A stretch of DNA of 64,000 nucleotides from contig VWZS01003947.1 of the NCBI GenBank assembly GCA_013397075.1, positions 1,442,727 through 1,506,726 on the forward strand. The letters run 5' to 3'. The notes below the pieces were generated by a model. The model was given only the letters and a program-made list of their open reading frames with translations, did no database searches and had not been told where the DNA came from. The position numbers and the translations under genes were made by a program. The stretch comes from Rhabdornis inornatus. Lineage: Eukaryota; Chordata; Aves; Passeriformes; Rhabdornithidae. Positions 30,801-44,791 of this stretch are shown here, in pieces. Numbering within the stretch: position 1 is the first letter of the stretch; each line of letters starts with the position of its first letter.

Positions 30801-33800
30801 GCATGTCTTCCTGGCTTTTTGTTCACTGAGACTCATTTCTTACAGAACCTACTAAAGGAGAATTGTGACTGATGAACTGTCTGTAATCTCACCAGCCAAT
30901 ACTTTCTATGCTAAACACTACACCCAAGGTCTCTGCTCTGCAAGAATCTCTGCATACACTGAACTTCACATCATGCAAGACTCAAAAATCACTCCAGGCA
31001 CAGCCTGTGCATGCATGTGAGCTCGTAAAGAAAGAAGAGGGTAGGCTTACAACAACTATTAGCTATGCCAGTGGGATTTCTTTCAAAAGAAAGGTGACTT
31101 ATTCCACACAGCACGATGCAGATGCTTCAGCCTCATTTCCCAATAGCACCCAAAAGTTATGGGCAGCAATGGTAGGCTGTAAATTTGCACTAACTCCACA
31201 GTGACAAACCTTCATTTAGTAGTATCTCCTTGTTACATTTCTTTGCCTAAGACGCTTTGTTGGCTCCTACTCAATGACAGAAAGAAAGCTGAATTTACAT
31301 TTACAGCTAGATAGTGAAGTGGATGGTAAAAAGAAATTTAAAAATAATCTAGGGAAAAATGGAAGACTTCCATGTATTTTGCAACAAAACATGGTTGAAG
31401 CAACACAGGAAAGCTTACAGTTTAAAAACTTTGATATCTTTAATAGTAATGACCCTGTCAGATATCCCCAGAATAAAAAAGCAAATCAAGTCAGTAGTCA
31501 CTGTTTTGAAGTACAGATGCTTTTCCTGGCCTACAAAGAACTCCTCGTGTGTGCTTTCCAGAACTGCTTGTTCAATTTTAGTTGCATTGTTTCCAGTCCT
31601 GGTGCTATTTTAAGATATTTCTGCCACACTGAGTTTTTGTGAACAGGTCCTTAACATAAAAATATACAACCATGCAGCAATACAATATTATCACTCTCCA
31701 GCAAAAGCCCTCAATCCTACTTATATACACTATGGAAAATCTAAAGAGGCAAGACTTAAGAAGGCGGGAAAAAAATTTCAGTCAGTAGTTGTAAACTAAT
31801 AAACTCCTTGGCAGTTTATTATATTTCACAAAGGATTTCTACTTCAGGGCCATTAATCTAATAGGAAACTGTACTTACAGATGTAACAAGCTATCCTTAA
31901 TGTTACATATTATTTTACTTTTTTTTCCAGATAAATGTTAATCTAGCATACCGAAACCTGCAAAATAATCAAAGTTTAAGAAAATAAAATATCAAACTAT
32001 GATCTCATTTAGGGCAAATTTGAAGAGGACTTGACTGACTTACTGCAATATGCTGTGCCTCTGAAATTTGTGAATGTACTTTAATGGGAATTTCTCACAA
32101 TAATCTGCTGTTTATGGATCCAAGGGGTTACTTTCATACGAGTGTTTGGCACCTTCCAAATCAAACTCTTGTGTCATCCATCCTACCAGAACTTATCACA
32201 TTAGATTGTGGTGAATAATCTACTATATGAGGTTGGTAATAAAAAAAAAGATAAGTCCCACAGTTATTTCTGTATTGTCATTCATTAATTCCTCCCTAAG
32301 GTGATGATGTGTTTGGTTTATTGTTTTGGAGTTTTTGTTTGCTTGTGGGTTTTTTCCCTTTTTCTTCTTTTTTCCTAAAACAATTTGAATTATGAGGGAA
32401 AAGCTTTTAATTTTAGACACTGTTTGGAAATGGTCCAAAATCTGTCATGCTAGATCCCCACATTCAGTTGAGATAAAGGCAAAATTCACATCATCTCTCT
32501 TTGTATCCTTCTGGCAAAGTGTTATTTACACAAAGCACAGCCAAGGACTGTTACAGGTGAAAGACTAAAGGGGGGCCACATTTCCATCCAATCTCAATTA
32601 CTTCCTGGTGCTTTGCACAGCTCTGCCAGGTGACAATTAAATGAGCCCAACAGGCAGCCTTGGAACCACCTCATTTCCTGTTGCCTTGAAGGCTTCAGGA
32701 AAAAAAGAAAAAGAGAGGAGATGGTTATTAGGGATAAAAGAGAACAGCTTTGTGAAAACCGAAGCATGATCTGACTGAGGAAGAAAGTCAAGTGCATACC
32801 TTCCCCAAAATTTTAGTACCTTTATTTAAAGTTTTAATAAATGTACTGAATCCCTCTGAACCAAACCTATTTCATATTTCTCACAAATCCATCTTTTCTC
32901 CAGCACTGGAGGCTTGCTATATTTGCTTAAGTACACCATGAATGCTGAACTGTGACTTTCTGACTGGGTAAAATCACTGGGTCCTACAGAGCCTCCAAAC
33001 AAATGAGGAGATGGGAAAAACTTTGCAATTCATGAAAAACTTAAATTTTGTGAGATTTGCACAGCTTTTAGGCAAGTGGACAATTTAACAGAAAGACCAA
33101 TCAACAGAAAATATGAAGGGCACACTGGGCAAGAACAGAAAATACCAAACGGGAAGACAAAGATATGAAACAAGAAAAAAGGGAGAGGACGCACAGACAC
33201 TGGACACCAAAAACATCTGGAAAAGTGAAAATAATGAAATTCCTCTAAGTCCAAGCCACTAGAGAGCAGTCAACTTGTTCATACAGAAAATGAACATTTT
33301 ATTGTCAAAGTTCCAATTCTGGATCAATATATAATTCACCGGCTGCAGAGATCTTTTCAGTGTTTAATCCTGTGCCCTTTTGACCCTAATCAGACTGCCT
33401 ATCTGGCACTATGAATACAAGCACTTAAAAATATACAATTACATGAACTGATAAAATGTTTTAATGAGTACAGTGTATATAATTTCACTTATAACTCTAC
33501 TAACTGACCACCAAACAAAACACACCTGCACTGAGCATTTACATGTAGAAACAAACACTCCAATATTGTCCAAAAACATTCTTGTCAGTCTTATTTTCTA
33601 CCGTACAGAAAAGCAGCACCATTGGCCAAGGCCTTACAAAACAAAAACATATACAGTGCTTTCTGAATAGGTATTATTTTGAGAAAGAACTAACTGGAGA
33701 AAGGGAGTTTCTAAACACAGGAATCCATTTTCTGATTAACTTGGAAATTCAACCATAGCTGGTGGAATGTTCTTCAGAGGCAGCTTTCTCTAACCCTCCA

Positions 33801-34119
33801 GAGGGCATAAAGTTCACACAAGACTAGAACAAGTGCTGTGTTAAGTAAGAGGAGGTACAAAATGGGTGATTTACTCAGAGAGATGAATTAATACAGGAGA
33901 ATGGCAATTTTGAAGCCACAAGATTTCCACATGCTTCTTTAGGTAACTGGTGACAACTTCTGAGGTTACTGATGAAAAGATAACAACTTATCATGAAAAC
34001 TTTCCCCATGACTGCAATGGCTCTTTAAAATCAAATAAACTTCATCATGTGCACATTCTCACCCTGCTACTATGAACAACAAAAGTTGCCAGGCATTCAC
34101 AGAAAAGTGGCCCATTATT

Positions 34120-34665
34120 TCTGGTTTTGGCTGTCATAGAGTTAATTTCTTCTCAGTAGCTGGTACAGTGCAGTGTTTTGGATTCAGTACAAGAACAATG
34201 TTGACAACACACCGATGTTTTGATTGTTGCTAAGTCATGTTTATCCTAAGTTAAGGACTTTTTTTGCGTCTCATGCTGTGCCAGTGAGGAGGTGCACAAA
34301 ATGCTGGGAGGGAGCACAGACGTGATAGGTGACCTGAACTGACCAAAGGGATATTCCACACCACACAACGTTATGCCCATTATATAACATGGGAAATTAC
34401 CTTGAAGCAGGGATGATAGGAGTTCAGGGACAGGGTCTGAACAGTGAGTGATGAACAACTGCATTGTGCATCACTTGGGTTTTTTTCCTCTTTGTTACAT
34501 TATTATTTACTAGTATTATTATATTTTACTTCATTTCTATTAATAATCTATTCTTTTGTCGACCTAGAAGTTTTAGTTTTGATTCTCCTCTCCATTCGGG
34601 GCATTGGATGGGGTGGGTGAGTGGCTGCACGATGTATAGCTGCCAGCTGGGCTCAAACCATGACA
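34120..34665 (+). mobile_element. Solo LTR of an endogenous retrovirus
   Basis: Begins tctggttttggctgtcatag and ends ctgggctcaaaccatgaca; the outer TGGTTT and AAACCA are inverted. It matches from memory the layout of an avian ERV LTR family: gagttaatttcttctcagta near the start, gaccaaagggatattccaca in U3, and TATATAA at 34381-34387. No internal retroviral genes and no second LTR nearby, so it is a non-coding solo LTR. It is antisense to BCAR3. No clear target-site duplication was found, so the ends are approximate. Confidence 0.8.
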
Positions 34666-34921
34666 ACTAATAAGCAAGATACTTGTTTAGAATGAGGGAA
34701 CTGAAAACCTCTTTTAGTAGAAATATCAGTTTAATGTTAAGCAAAGGTAATGAGAAAATTTAATTCTAGTGGATTCAACAACCATTTTCCAGTACACCAT
34801 CACACTTATAACAAATCCTTACATTTCTACGTAACCACATTCAGAGCTAGGAGAGCTTCATTTCTGGAATACAGATCCTGAGAAATCCTGAGCTGAGTGT
34901 TACCCAAATCATAATCCACCC

Positions 34922-34949
34922 NNNNNNNNNNNNNNNNNNNNNNNNNNNN
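34922..34949. other. Assembly gap (28 N)
   Basis: Run of undetermined bases; an open frame drawn through it is meaningless. Confidence 0.99.
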
Positions 34950-37640
34950 CCCAGTGACCCTAGAGATTTGCATTTCCAAATGTAAATTATGTTAGTAGTT
35001 ATGTAGGGTTTTTTTTTTCTGAGACACACCTAAATAATAGGTACCACCAAGAAGTTAAATGAATAAATACCTACTGAAGAATATTCCCGTTCTCATCAAA
35101 CAGAAGTCACTTACAGAGCACCAGTGGACCCTGTGCTATCTACATATATATATATGATGGAAAATAATAAAATTTTTGCTTCAGTGTAACTATAAAATTA
35201 CTATGGGAAATTGAAAAGAATTTTCTAATATAAGACTCATCAAAAGCCAAACTCAGTACCAAGACAATGGGAAACCAAAGTTCGGGGAGCTATACAAAAT
35301 TTCACATAATTTTGAGCAGTCTTTTCACATCTGCACCTCTCCAACAATACCAAATCTAACTTTGAAAAGGCAGACTGATAATGCTGAGTGGTGATTACAT
35401 GTAACTCACATGTTATCAAATCCAACTGCCTCCACATACATGCTGAAACTGGATATATGAAGACTGAGGATGCTAGTGAACAGATTTAGATCATCACACA
35501 CTGAAGAAATATTAATTAAGAACTACTATCTATAAAAAGTGTTTGCAATTCACCCAAGATAAGAGATGGCACTTGCAGCAAGTGGCTGCTTATAAAAGGC
35601 TTCTTAGCCACGTCACATTCACAGCATTAGTACATTACTGATGTGCTACATCAGCGTGCTGGAAGTGATAAACTTGGCAGCCCTGACACTGGAGTAGCTT
35701 TCCCCTTTTGTGCAGCTTCAGCTGAGGGTGAATCATAGCAGAGAATTAAGAATGAAAATACTTGAACTTCAAGGCCCTCCTCCCTCTGATCATGACAACC
35801 ATACTGACTAGTACTACAAAAACTGTCTTGTGGTGAAGTTGATTTCATTAATTTAGACCTCTACATTTTTAAAGTCACCACTTATCACTGATTTAGTCTT
35901 AAAACTTCTTCTCTTCCAAAAAATGCAAATTTAAAGAATAATATTTTGGCTTGCAAGTGGCACAAGTCACAATTCAGTATTTTCTCTTCACTTTCTTCTT
36001 TTTTAAACACAAACAGGAGCCCCCTTGCCTTGAAGTTTCTCGATTTCCTTCAATATAAAAGCTGACCTTGACAGTAAACAGCTATAAAACCCAAATGGGA
36101 TCATTAAAGCTACGTGACACATAACGAGAAAAGACTTAGTTGATCCAAGTTCAGGTGTTCTGCACTGATTATTATATTTTCTATTAATGCATGGGAAAAT
36201 AAACCAAATATCTGCTGTTGAGACCTCAGTTTCACACACTAAAATTAAGTGCCACAAAATGTGAGTGCTCAAGTGCTGTACTGCTTCCTGTGCTTTGGTG
36301 GGACACAACAAGGCATCTCTGAGCTTGGCCACATACTGCTTTCAATTAAATTGGATAAGATAATGAACTTAGCTCAATGCAGAAAAAAAAATCTGAATTT
36401 CTCAGGGGTAGTTGAGAACTTCAGAATGTTTATTTATGGATCAATTTGATATTTCATTACACTTGTTATTACTATTAAAACCAAGAATTAACTTCATCTA
36501 ATTACACAAACTGATTTTACTTGATTTTTTAAATTAAAATACAATAACTAAAAAAAAAATTAAAACTGATGACTTCATTTCATACCATCTTATTGTTCAC
36601 ACCATCCTAGGCCCTTTAGCATTTCACAGAATCCATACCATTGGGCCCCAAGGTTCAGACCTTACTTGATTTGACCACCAGCTGTTTCTATATCTACAGC
36701 CACTTTCTCTTCAGCAAATGCATCCCAGTTCCCCACCATCCAAACTTCTTCAAATAGCAGTTCATCAGATTTAACTATTGCTAAATCTGCATACTGGAAC
36801 ACATGCATTCAAATCTATTTTAAATGCTGCAAATCTCTTTAAATAGAACATTATTTTTGAAAGATCCCAACTGTCATTTGTTTCTACAGAAAAGGTTTTA
36901 TTTTTTACCCTCCATACAGCAAACACTATTAATGTTTCAGTTTCTCTAGAGACTACAATGGATTAGACTAAATGGAAAGTTGCCATGACAACACCACCGT
37001 TATTTTAAGTATTAGAAATTCATGCCAAGTTAAGCAAAGGGCATATGCATGGTCAAGAACAAGTTTTCTAACTGTTCTGACAGCCAACAATAAACCCCAA
37101 TGTCACTTCAGAAGTTCCAGAACTGGAGAATTAAGCCTTAAAACAAGAATGAAAATCAATTACAGCATAATAGAGCACATTTAGCACTCTATTGTGATGA
37201 TAATTGCTGACATCTGTCCCAGTCAGAAGAAGTCAATCTGATCAGAATCACTTTTTCAGAGTGCCCGAAAGACTGAGCCCCACACCCCACTTTCAGAAAT
37301 GGACAGTTATAAAGCAAATCACTGAAGGTGAGAGAAGGAGACAGCTTTTAAGTCCTTCTATCAAAGTTTGAAAGCCATGGCCAGGAAATAGCAACCTTAA
37401 CATCCTTCCTCATTGCTAGTGCTCCACGGTGTTAAGAGAACAATTCGCACATTAATCTTAAATAAAAAGATTTAAAAGTTTAAGTGTAACTCACAGATTG
37501 TCGAAAGTAGTTTGATGCTCCACATGACTACAATTCCCAAGTCACTTAGACACTTCTGTAAGTGGGACTCAAAAAGATTATGAAAGCTTTTCCTGTACTT
37601 TCAGTGCATATGGAGCATTTTTGGATAAAGTAAATTATGT

Positions 37641-37731
37641 CCCTTCCCATGGCAGGGGGGTTGGACTAGATGATCTTCAAAGACTCCTTCCAACCCAAAC
37701 CTTCCTAGTAGTATATGATTTTTTGTGTATC
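37641..37731 (+). mobile_element. CR1-type LINE 3' tail
   Basis: cccttcccatggcagggggg followed by ttggactagatgatcttcaa and ccttccaacccaaacc is the CR1 3' terminal region in + orientation. Only about 90 bases remain. It lies about 400 bases from the alternative BCAR3 first exon. Confidence 0.9.
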
Positions 37732-38146
37732 TTGCAATAAAAAAACACCTAAAATATAAGGACAAATCTAAAATTATCTGAAGCATTTAAAAAACACCTG
37801 TGCTCCTGAGCACAATTGCCTGTGTTTTTCTTAAATAGGTGAAAAAAGCTAGAGAACCAAACGGTCTGATCACTTAAATTCTGAAAACTTGAAAATTTGG
37901 TAAAATCCTCCTCAGCAAGTCCCAAATCAGGGCATATTTACTTAGTCCCTAAACATAAAGATAGCCAGCTTCAGGCTCATAAAAGTGCACATTGTTTAAG
38001 CTTCTCTCTGAGTCAATAGTGAGTTATAACGGTGTTCTTTAAAGGAGAAACACTCTGTACCCAACCATGGTATGAAAACAAACACTTCTAAAGAAAAACT
38101 GAAAGCATTACTGACTAGCACACTGTAGTTGAAGAAGAGCACCTAC

Positions 38147-38230
38147 CTTGACTCTGATAATAGACTTACGATGATAAAAGCAGCAAAGTGCTGCAATGAG
38201 CATTTGAAAGACATTGTAATCCTTCGGCAT
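38147..38230 (-). CDS. BCAR3: BCAR3 alternative first coding exon (28 codons)
   Basis: On the - strand an ATG at 38230-38228 in gaactgaaaATGCCG opens 28 codons that run straight to a donor gtaggt. The peptide starts MPKDYNVFQMLIAALCC and ends HRKSIIRVK. The frame is phase 0 and the final Lys joins FSRERQ exactly as the YVK of the 40-nt exon does, giving a complete 734-residue protein. A hydrophobic run with two adjacent Cys followed by basic residues could anchor the protein to membrane by palmitoylation (inference). The exon may begin at an acceptor (tttgtcttcag) at 38262 or at its own promoter. It is too short for simple ORF calls. Confidence 0.75.
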
Positions 38231-38261
38231 TTTCAGTTCTGCTGTCTGTGGTTCCTCAACA
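38231..38261 (-). other. BCAR3: 5' UTR part of alternative BCAR3 exon
   Basis: If the acceptor ctgtttgtcttcag (- strand) is used, 31 nt of untranslated sequence precede the ATG. If transcription starts nearby instead, the leader extends to higher coordinates. No clear TATA box close by was identified. Confidence 0.45.
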
Positions 38262-41200
38262 CTGAAGACAAACAGCCACTACTAGCAGTGTTCTGAGGTT
38301 CAGTGAGCTCTTCAGTGTCACCACTGCCTACCAGTGCTGCTACACCCCCCTACTCACGTATCAGTCTGGGATGTTTTCCACAGCTGAAGCTGATACCATC
38401 AATTCAGTGACCGCTGGCTTCCAGCATGCCATGCAGAGAGTGCCAGAATCCTCATGTGATCTGTTTCACTCACCAGTGAAAACCTAACTCCTCTATCTTG
38501 GTATCCCTTGGCTCAGAGATGCGTTTAAGGCATCAGCACAAGCCAAACTTCACTTCTTGATGAGTTACAATATCTGACTGTCTCTCAGAGCTGATAGAGG
38601 CTTAATCACTTGCTCCAGTTCAGTCGTGCAACATCTCTGCCTGCATCATCAATTATACACACGTAAAAGAAAAAAAAAAAGAAAAAGCAGCTGATTACTG
38701 TTTGACAACTCTAAGAACTGAGCTTTGGTAACCAAGGAAAATGATAAATCTGTTTGTTTTTAATTAGGAAGCTTCTGGCAGACAGTCCTTAGAAAAAATA
38801 GCAAGAAACCACCCCTGTACACATTGTGAGTGTCACTGTCAGGCAACCAAGGTACCTTCAGCATTTAAAACTCAGTGGACAGTTTTATCTTGGTGATAGT
38901 CCCAAGGGATTGTGCAAACTGCTTGAGAAAAAAAGAACTGAGTTCATGAACATCTCTGATTTGGCAAAGTAAAAGTAAGCACTACAACAAAATAAAAAGC
39001 AGTAGTTTTATTTATGCCTGTGATTCCGTTCTCTTGGAGAGCACAGTCCATAGCTTACTGACCAGTCAGCAAACTGCTCATCAGCAAAGAATCTGCCTGA
39101 CATACCTCAAGGCTCTCTCAAGGACCAGGGCAAAAAAGAGGCAAACAACTTGGGTAATTACGGTAACTGTAAAAGAAAAGACATCACCTCCATAGCAGCC
39201 TAGTTAACAGATTTGGTGAAAGGAAACCAAATGAACTGGATTGAGGGATACAAGACAACCTGTACCCCTCCTGAAACTTTGAAGAGATAAATCAATTATT
39301 ACTTGGGTTGTACAGAAAAGACAGAAGTCACAGATATTTCAGATCTTGGATTAGGAAGAAATTAATCCCAAGGAGTGATTAAAATGAATAATTACTTTTT
39401 CATCAGCAACAAGTATATACATAATTAGGAAGGCATATATTAAATACTTAATGATGTCCTCAGGTATTACTTGCAAGGTAACTCTCACCTAATAACAGAG
39501 TACTTCCTTCCCACACTGACTGAAGTGCCCTCAGTGCCTGCATCTAGCAATAGGAACTGGTACACAACCAAGCAGCAGCACTGAGAAAAGACAAAATGTG
39601 CACTGCCTTTCAAGGAAAATGGGATGGAGTGCTCATCTGAAAAGAAGAGGAAACCTCAGTGTTGATAGCAAGGAAATGGCAGTGTGATGTGCAAAGTTCT
39701 CTTACCTATCTGAACACTGAAGGTTTGAAGGTACCTACCACCAGGCAGGTTAAACACCAAACCCAGAATGCTCACAAAGGTAGCCAGACTACTTGGCCAT
39801 GTGCAGGAGATGTTATGCCAGAGACCCTTCTGAGAAAAGGAAAACAACATAGGAATGAAAGAACAGAACATTAAATGGACTGTAAAGTAATAATGCTGGC
39901 AAGAAAAAAGATCTAAGATTGGCCAGAAAAGAAGCTGAAAATACTGACATTGAAGATAAAGTCCTGCTGAAGAGTACTTTATGATAAACTCAAACAATGA
40001 ATGAGTAGATAATATAACAGGAATGTGGAAGCACCCTCCTTTTCTCTTTGCACTATGCTGCAGCATATTTCAATTTATTTTTCCACTTTGAGGAACTCCA
40101 CAGGATTGCTTTAGCAGGTAGTCAGAAAATAGAAAATTAAAAGATACCCTACAAAACTTCAAACACAAAAGCTTCAACTGTGATGCTTGTTTCTTGACTA
40201 AAATTTTCTAGTACTGTGGCAGGACATCTCATTAAGGACTGTATTTTTAAAGAATATTAATCAAAAGTTATCATAATAACACCCTAATCCAATTTTAAAA
40301 CTGGAAGAGGAGGAGGAAGGGACAATAAAAGGGAAAATTAAATTGAAGACTGAGTAAGTCAAGATGTTTTTGCTTTACATCGCTGGCAAGACAGTATTAA
40401 TATCAAACACTAAGATTTCACTTGCAGTACCATGAACAGAAACGATCAGGACAAGCAACACAAACTACAGTAGGTGACAAGAAGGGCTGTTAGGATGACT
40501 TAGCTATTTTGGCAGCAGAAACAACTGATTTAGAAGTACAAAATAAAGTGGACCACTTCTGCTCTGAAAATAATCAGAAGTTCCAAATAGGATCTCTTTA
40601 TGAGGTTGGGGAAAAAAAAGGAGAGGAATAAAATGACCTATCAATGTATAAACCTATACTGAAACGAAACAAAAGTTCCCATCCATCATCAAAAAAAAAA
40701 ACCCTCCAGTTTTTCAAAAAAGGAGGATTGGAATGGCAGGTCTAATACAAATGGTAACTGCCAGATCCTTATTTCATGTCTGTAATGAAGTAAAGAATCA
40801 AAAATTACATATGTTGAGAGAATGCCAGAAAAAGTGAACCTTAAAAACTAACGCTGTACAATTTCATACAGCAGCTGCCGATGCTTTTTATCAACAGTTT
40901 AACTAATAGAAAAAAGGATATTTTATTTAAATAGTAAATTTTAAATGTTTTAAAAATTATACTAATGGGATTTTTGTTTTTATTAAGGTTAGTATAACTT
41001 CTGCCTAGATAGCTCAATGAAAGTATGACAACCTTCGTAAGACACTGTGATACAGCAGTATGAAAATTAATATTACTGGAAGGAATCTCAAAGAGTATGT
41101 GAGAAACCTCTGGGTGATAATATGGTAAGATTTACATTTTAAAATATTGACTCAGAGAAACAGGATGGCTTAGTCACATTATCACTCTCCTGACCATCAA

Positions 41201-44200
41201 TTTTTTGATGGTACTTTGGGTTTTTGGTCTCTGCACATGAGAAACAAACCTGTTTATTGTACCTTGGAAACATCAAATACAGTCCTTTCGCTAAGTCATC
41301 TACTGATGTATTTTAAAAGCTCTCCAGCACCAAAAGGTCAAATATCAGCTTTATTTCTCTGTTTTCCAAGATTCTTCCCAGAATCTCAATCATCTGATAA
41401 TCCCTTCTTCTGTTTCTGTGGATGGCTGGCTACATTATTTTTGATAACTTTGATAACCAAGCTTAATAAGAAAGGATTTTTATGTTCATAGAATCCATAG
41501 CCACATGAGTTCAAGGACACTTGAACATACGTTCTGCGCTGAGCTCCTAACAGCCCATTAGGAAGAAAAACTAAGGAGTCTCTGCTAACCCTATCTGTTA
41601 TTACAAAGCCTCTAAAGTTATTTAGAATATTTTCATGGTCTAGTTTAAATTATCCAGTGTTCCCTTGACACACCTAAACTGTGTCCACCTCACTCAAGAG
41701 TACATTGCCTACGCAGGAGTGTGAGGCGTTCACACAGCATAGTGTGAACCTGCTCACAAGGAATCTTCTTAGGCTGCTTTAATTGTACAGGTCAAACAAG
41801 AAAAAAGTAGGGATAATTTCTTTAGTAGAGGTCAGTTTCTTTTTCTCTCATCACAAAAAAAACCACGTGGCTTTAAGATTTTAAGTGGCTTAAGTAAAGC
41901 AACCACCCTCCTTGAAAATATAAATGTCTGAAAACCCATGAGCAGCCTGAAATTATCAAAACAGTCTTCAGAGCTACAATGGGTTATTTTGAACCAAATA
42001 CCAGTCATGGTCATAGAAGTGCTTAGAATTCAAACACAGAATTATTATAATTTGTGATTTCATATTAAAGAAAGAGAAATAATTTCAGACTAAATTAGAT
42101 GAGGGAATTGTTGGCTTGCCACTTTGCTTTGCACTGCTCTATTCATTTAAGCATTCAAATCAGTGAAACACATGTAATGCTTTACATTTCACTGCACTAA
42201 ATGTAAGTAAACAATGCAGGCAGGAAGCCAGCTGTAAATGAAAGAAGGCATGGTGCACTGTACAAGGGTCAAGAGCACAAATCTGATTAGATGCAGCCCA
42301 GAGCCAGCCCCGAGCGCTGCTGCTGCTGAACGAGTGACAGCACAGGGACATGGACACGTCCCCACTGCACAGGAAATGAGCTAACTATGGTCTGAGTGCC
42401 TATGGCTACAAAATGGCAACTCTGGGGTTGTAGGAAAGTAGAACAGGAATATAATTTGAATGAAAAAAACCCAAAGAAAATCAAATAACTTAAATCTTCA
42501 GTTGAAACATTCTTCATTTAATGCATAAGAGTTTTTGCCATAACTAGTTATTTGTTCTTTTTAATGTAAGAAAAAGTCAGGAAATGGGGCAACTGATAAA
42601 TAGTTTGTCCATGTAAACAACATCTTCATAATGTCCACTCCCAGTTAGTTTTAGCAGTAAGTCCTGCAGATACAGCACATTGCCTCTAACAAAGCTCTGG
42701 GGGCAGATGCCTCCAAATACAGGTAGTGCCCAGCTTTACAGCTGAACACTTGTTAAAGTGTAGAATAAGTGGAAGAAAGGGGATAGCAACACTATCAGAA
42801 GGCTTAATTTTATCTGTTCCTAACTCCAATGTCTACAGGCACATAAGTCCCATCTCCCAACTCATGTCCTGTCACTCCTGTCTCAATTCTTAACAGAACT
42901 GACTCTTTCATGTTTTCTCAGATAACCTCACTTCCTGCATGCTGTTGTTGGTGCAGCTTCTGATCATGAATCAACAGATAGAGCTGCAGCTGTAATTACC
43001 CTTGTTTGCATTGCAAGGTGTGGTGTGGGAGAGGTCAGCATAATTTCTTCCTCCTTTCTACTGAGTTCCGTGAAGCAGTCTCAGAAATACACTGCAGTTG
43101 TACAGGAACAGTGAGAAAACAGAATTTGCATCTATTTAGTTCACGCTGCTGTTTGAATAAATCTCTTTGAAAACCTGCCTCATATAAAAACCCAGGTTGA
43201 CAGGTACAAGAAATAAATGCCCAACCTGCTTATGAGCTTCCTACTAGGTCCTAATTTGCACTTTAAGACATCCAAATACCTTTGAGATTTATATGTTTTA
43301 GTCATAAAAGATCAAATTTTTTCAAAGTGATCTGACAGTAGGTCTGGCTTTCCTACTAGACACCTTCCTATCATGAATCCACCGGCAGGTTTAATCGATC
43401 CTACTGAAAACTAACATAAGTATTCATGAGCTCCACCTACTGTCTGCCAACCCATGTACAAACAAGAAATAATTTTGTAATGTCCCACCTATTTTTCCTT
43501 CAATTTGTTCCTTGGACTGGGGGGAAAAAAATATGAAAAGGCATGAATTTCTTTTTCTTTCACAATTAGTTCACAGTTTATGTGCAATACCTTCTCTTTC
43601 CTGCTGACTTAGCTTTCATTAGACTAACTAGCTTTGCTGGACAGTATACCAAGCATTTGTCTTGCATGTAAGAATAATGCATTAAGACAATTGTTAACTT
43701 CAGACTTCTGTTTTTGAAAGTCTCCCCAGCCCTGTCAGAGTAAAATGCTTGTTTGCGTGAGATTTAAACCAATTCTAAATATAATGAAAAGGTGAAAAAA
43801 ATGTGTTACTTCTCCAGGGTAAGCGGACACCTTTAAAATATCAGCTAATTATCTAAAAGTCCTGAATACCTTAAAATGCTTCCCGTTTATACAAAGGATG
43901 TATGTTTCAGATGTATAGCATTCAAAAAGAAAACTTACAAGTCACTTGGGCTTTGCCACAGCTTGGCTTTTCAAAAGTCTTTCAACATTTCACTAACAAA
44001 AGGATTCGAGGACATGGAGGCAAAGGACCTCTAGGTGTTCTAGACAGCAAACGTGACACCATGCTCCACTATTTTTGTAGATGCCTATTTTCTATAAATA
44101 TCAGACATACAAAAATGTCAGGGCAACCTGCTCCTTTGACAGCACATATCAGTAGATGACATTGACATCCCAACTGAAATGTCCCAATGCTCCTTCTGCT

Positions 44201-44682
44201 GCCCTCTCTGCAGGCTAAACTGTATCTCAGCGTGTCTCCAGAAAGAGGCAAGACAGACACACACAATGTACCAGTCTTATTCTAATTATTATCTGTAAAC
44301 ACAGCTCTGAGAGATTAGGAGCTTTACCTCCCTAGGCTTTATCAGTAAGAGGACCCAAAATGCTTAATGAAACAAAATCATCATCATCATCATCTGCTCT
44401 CCACACATTACATACTCGCTCCCCCTTGTGGCTCATGAGCTTATAGACAGTGAAAGACGAACAGTAAGAAAGATTAACAGTACTCTTACATGGAGTTAAA
44501 TATAAACAGTTCCATGCCCCTGTCAGCTTTTGCTAGCAGTCCATCTTCAAAACTATGAAAACTAAAAAAAAAAGGCCCCCCCTTTTTAAAAATTCTTTCT
44601 TTGAAAAGTAAATGCCCATCACCATGTACCCATATTTGCTTTCACTGACACGGACATTTTGACTTGGGTATATTATCAAAAG

Positions 44683-44791
44683 ACCAGGTTGGATGGGGTC
44701 CTGAGAAACCTGGTCTAATGAAAGGTGCAGAGAATTCTAACTGGATATCTTTTGAAGTCCCTGCCAACTCAAACCATTCCTTGATAACTGT
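44683..44791 (+). mobile_element. CR1-type LINE 3' fragment
   Basis: accaggttggatggggtcct, aacctggtctaatgaaaggt and agtccctgccaactcaaacc follow the order of the CR1 3' end in + orientation. More diverged than the other copies. Confidence 0.8.

Larger units (their letters stand above)
27856..38146 (-). other. BCAR3 large intron, core to alternative first exon
   Basis: 10.3 kb. Contains a solo LTR (about 34120-34665), a CR1 tail (37641-37731) and a 28-base gap of N at 34922-34949. The open frame of core exon 1 extends 228 nt into it without a stop, with an ATG at 28083. No conserved gene recognised on either strand. Confidence 0.65.

Noticed and set aside
31274..31642. 122-codon open frame on the + strand
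   Set aside because: AT-rich intronic frame with no family resemblance; overlapping frames are equally open.
34847..35029. Open frame across the N gap
   Set aside because: It only exists because unknown bases are translated as X.
44378..44400. (ATC)n run considered as a regulatory or coding repeat
   Set aside because: Only about six units in intron; an ordinary microsatellite.
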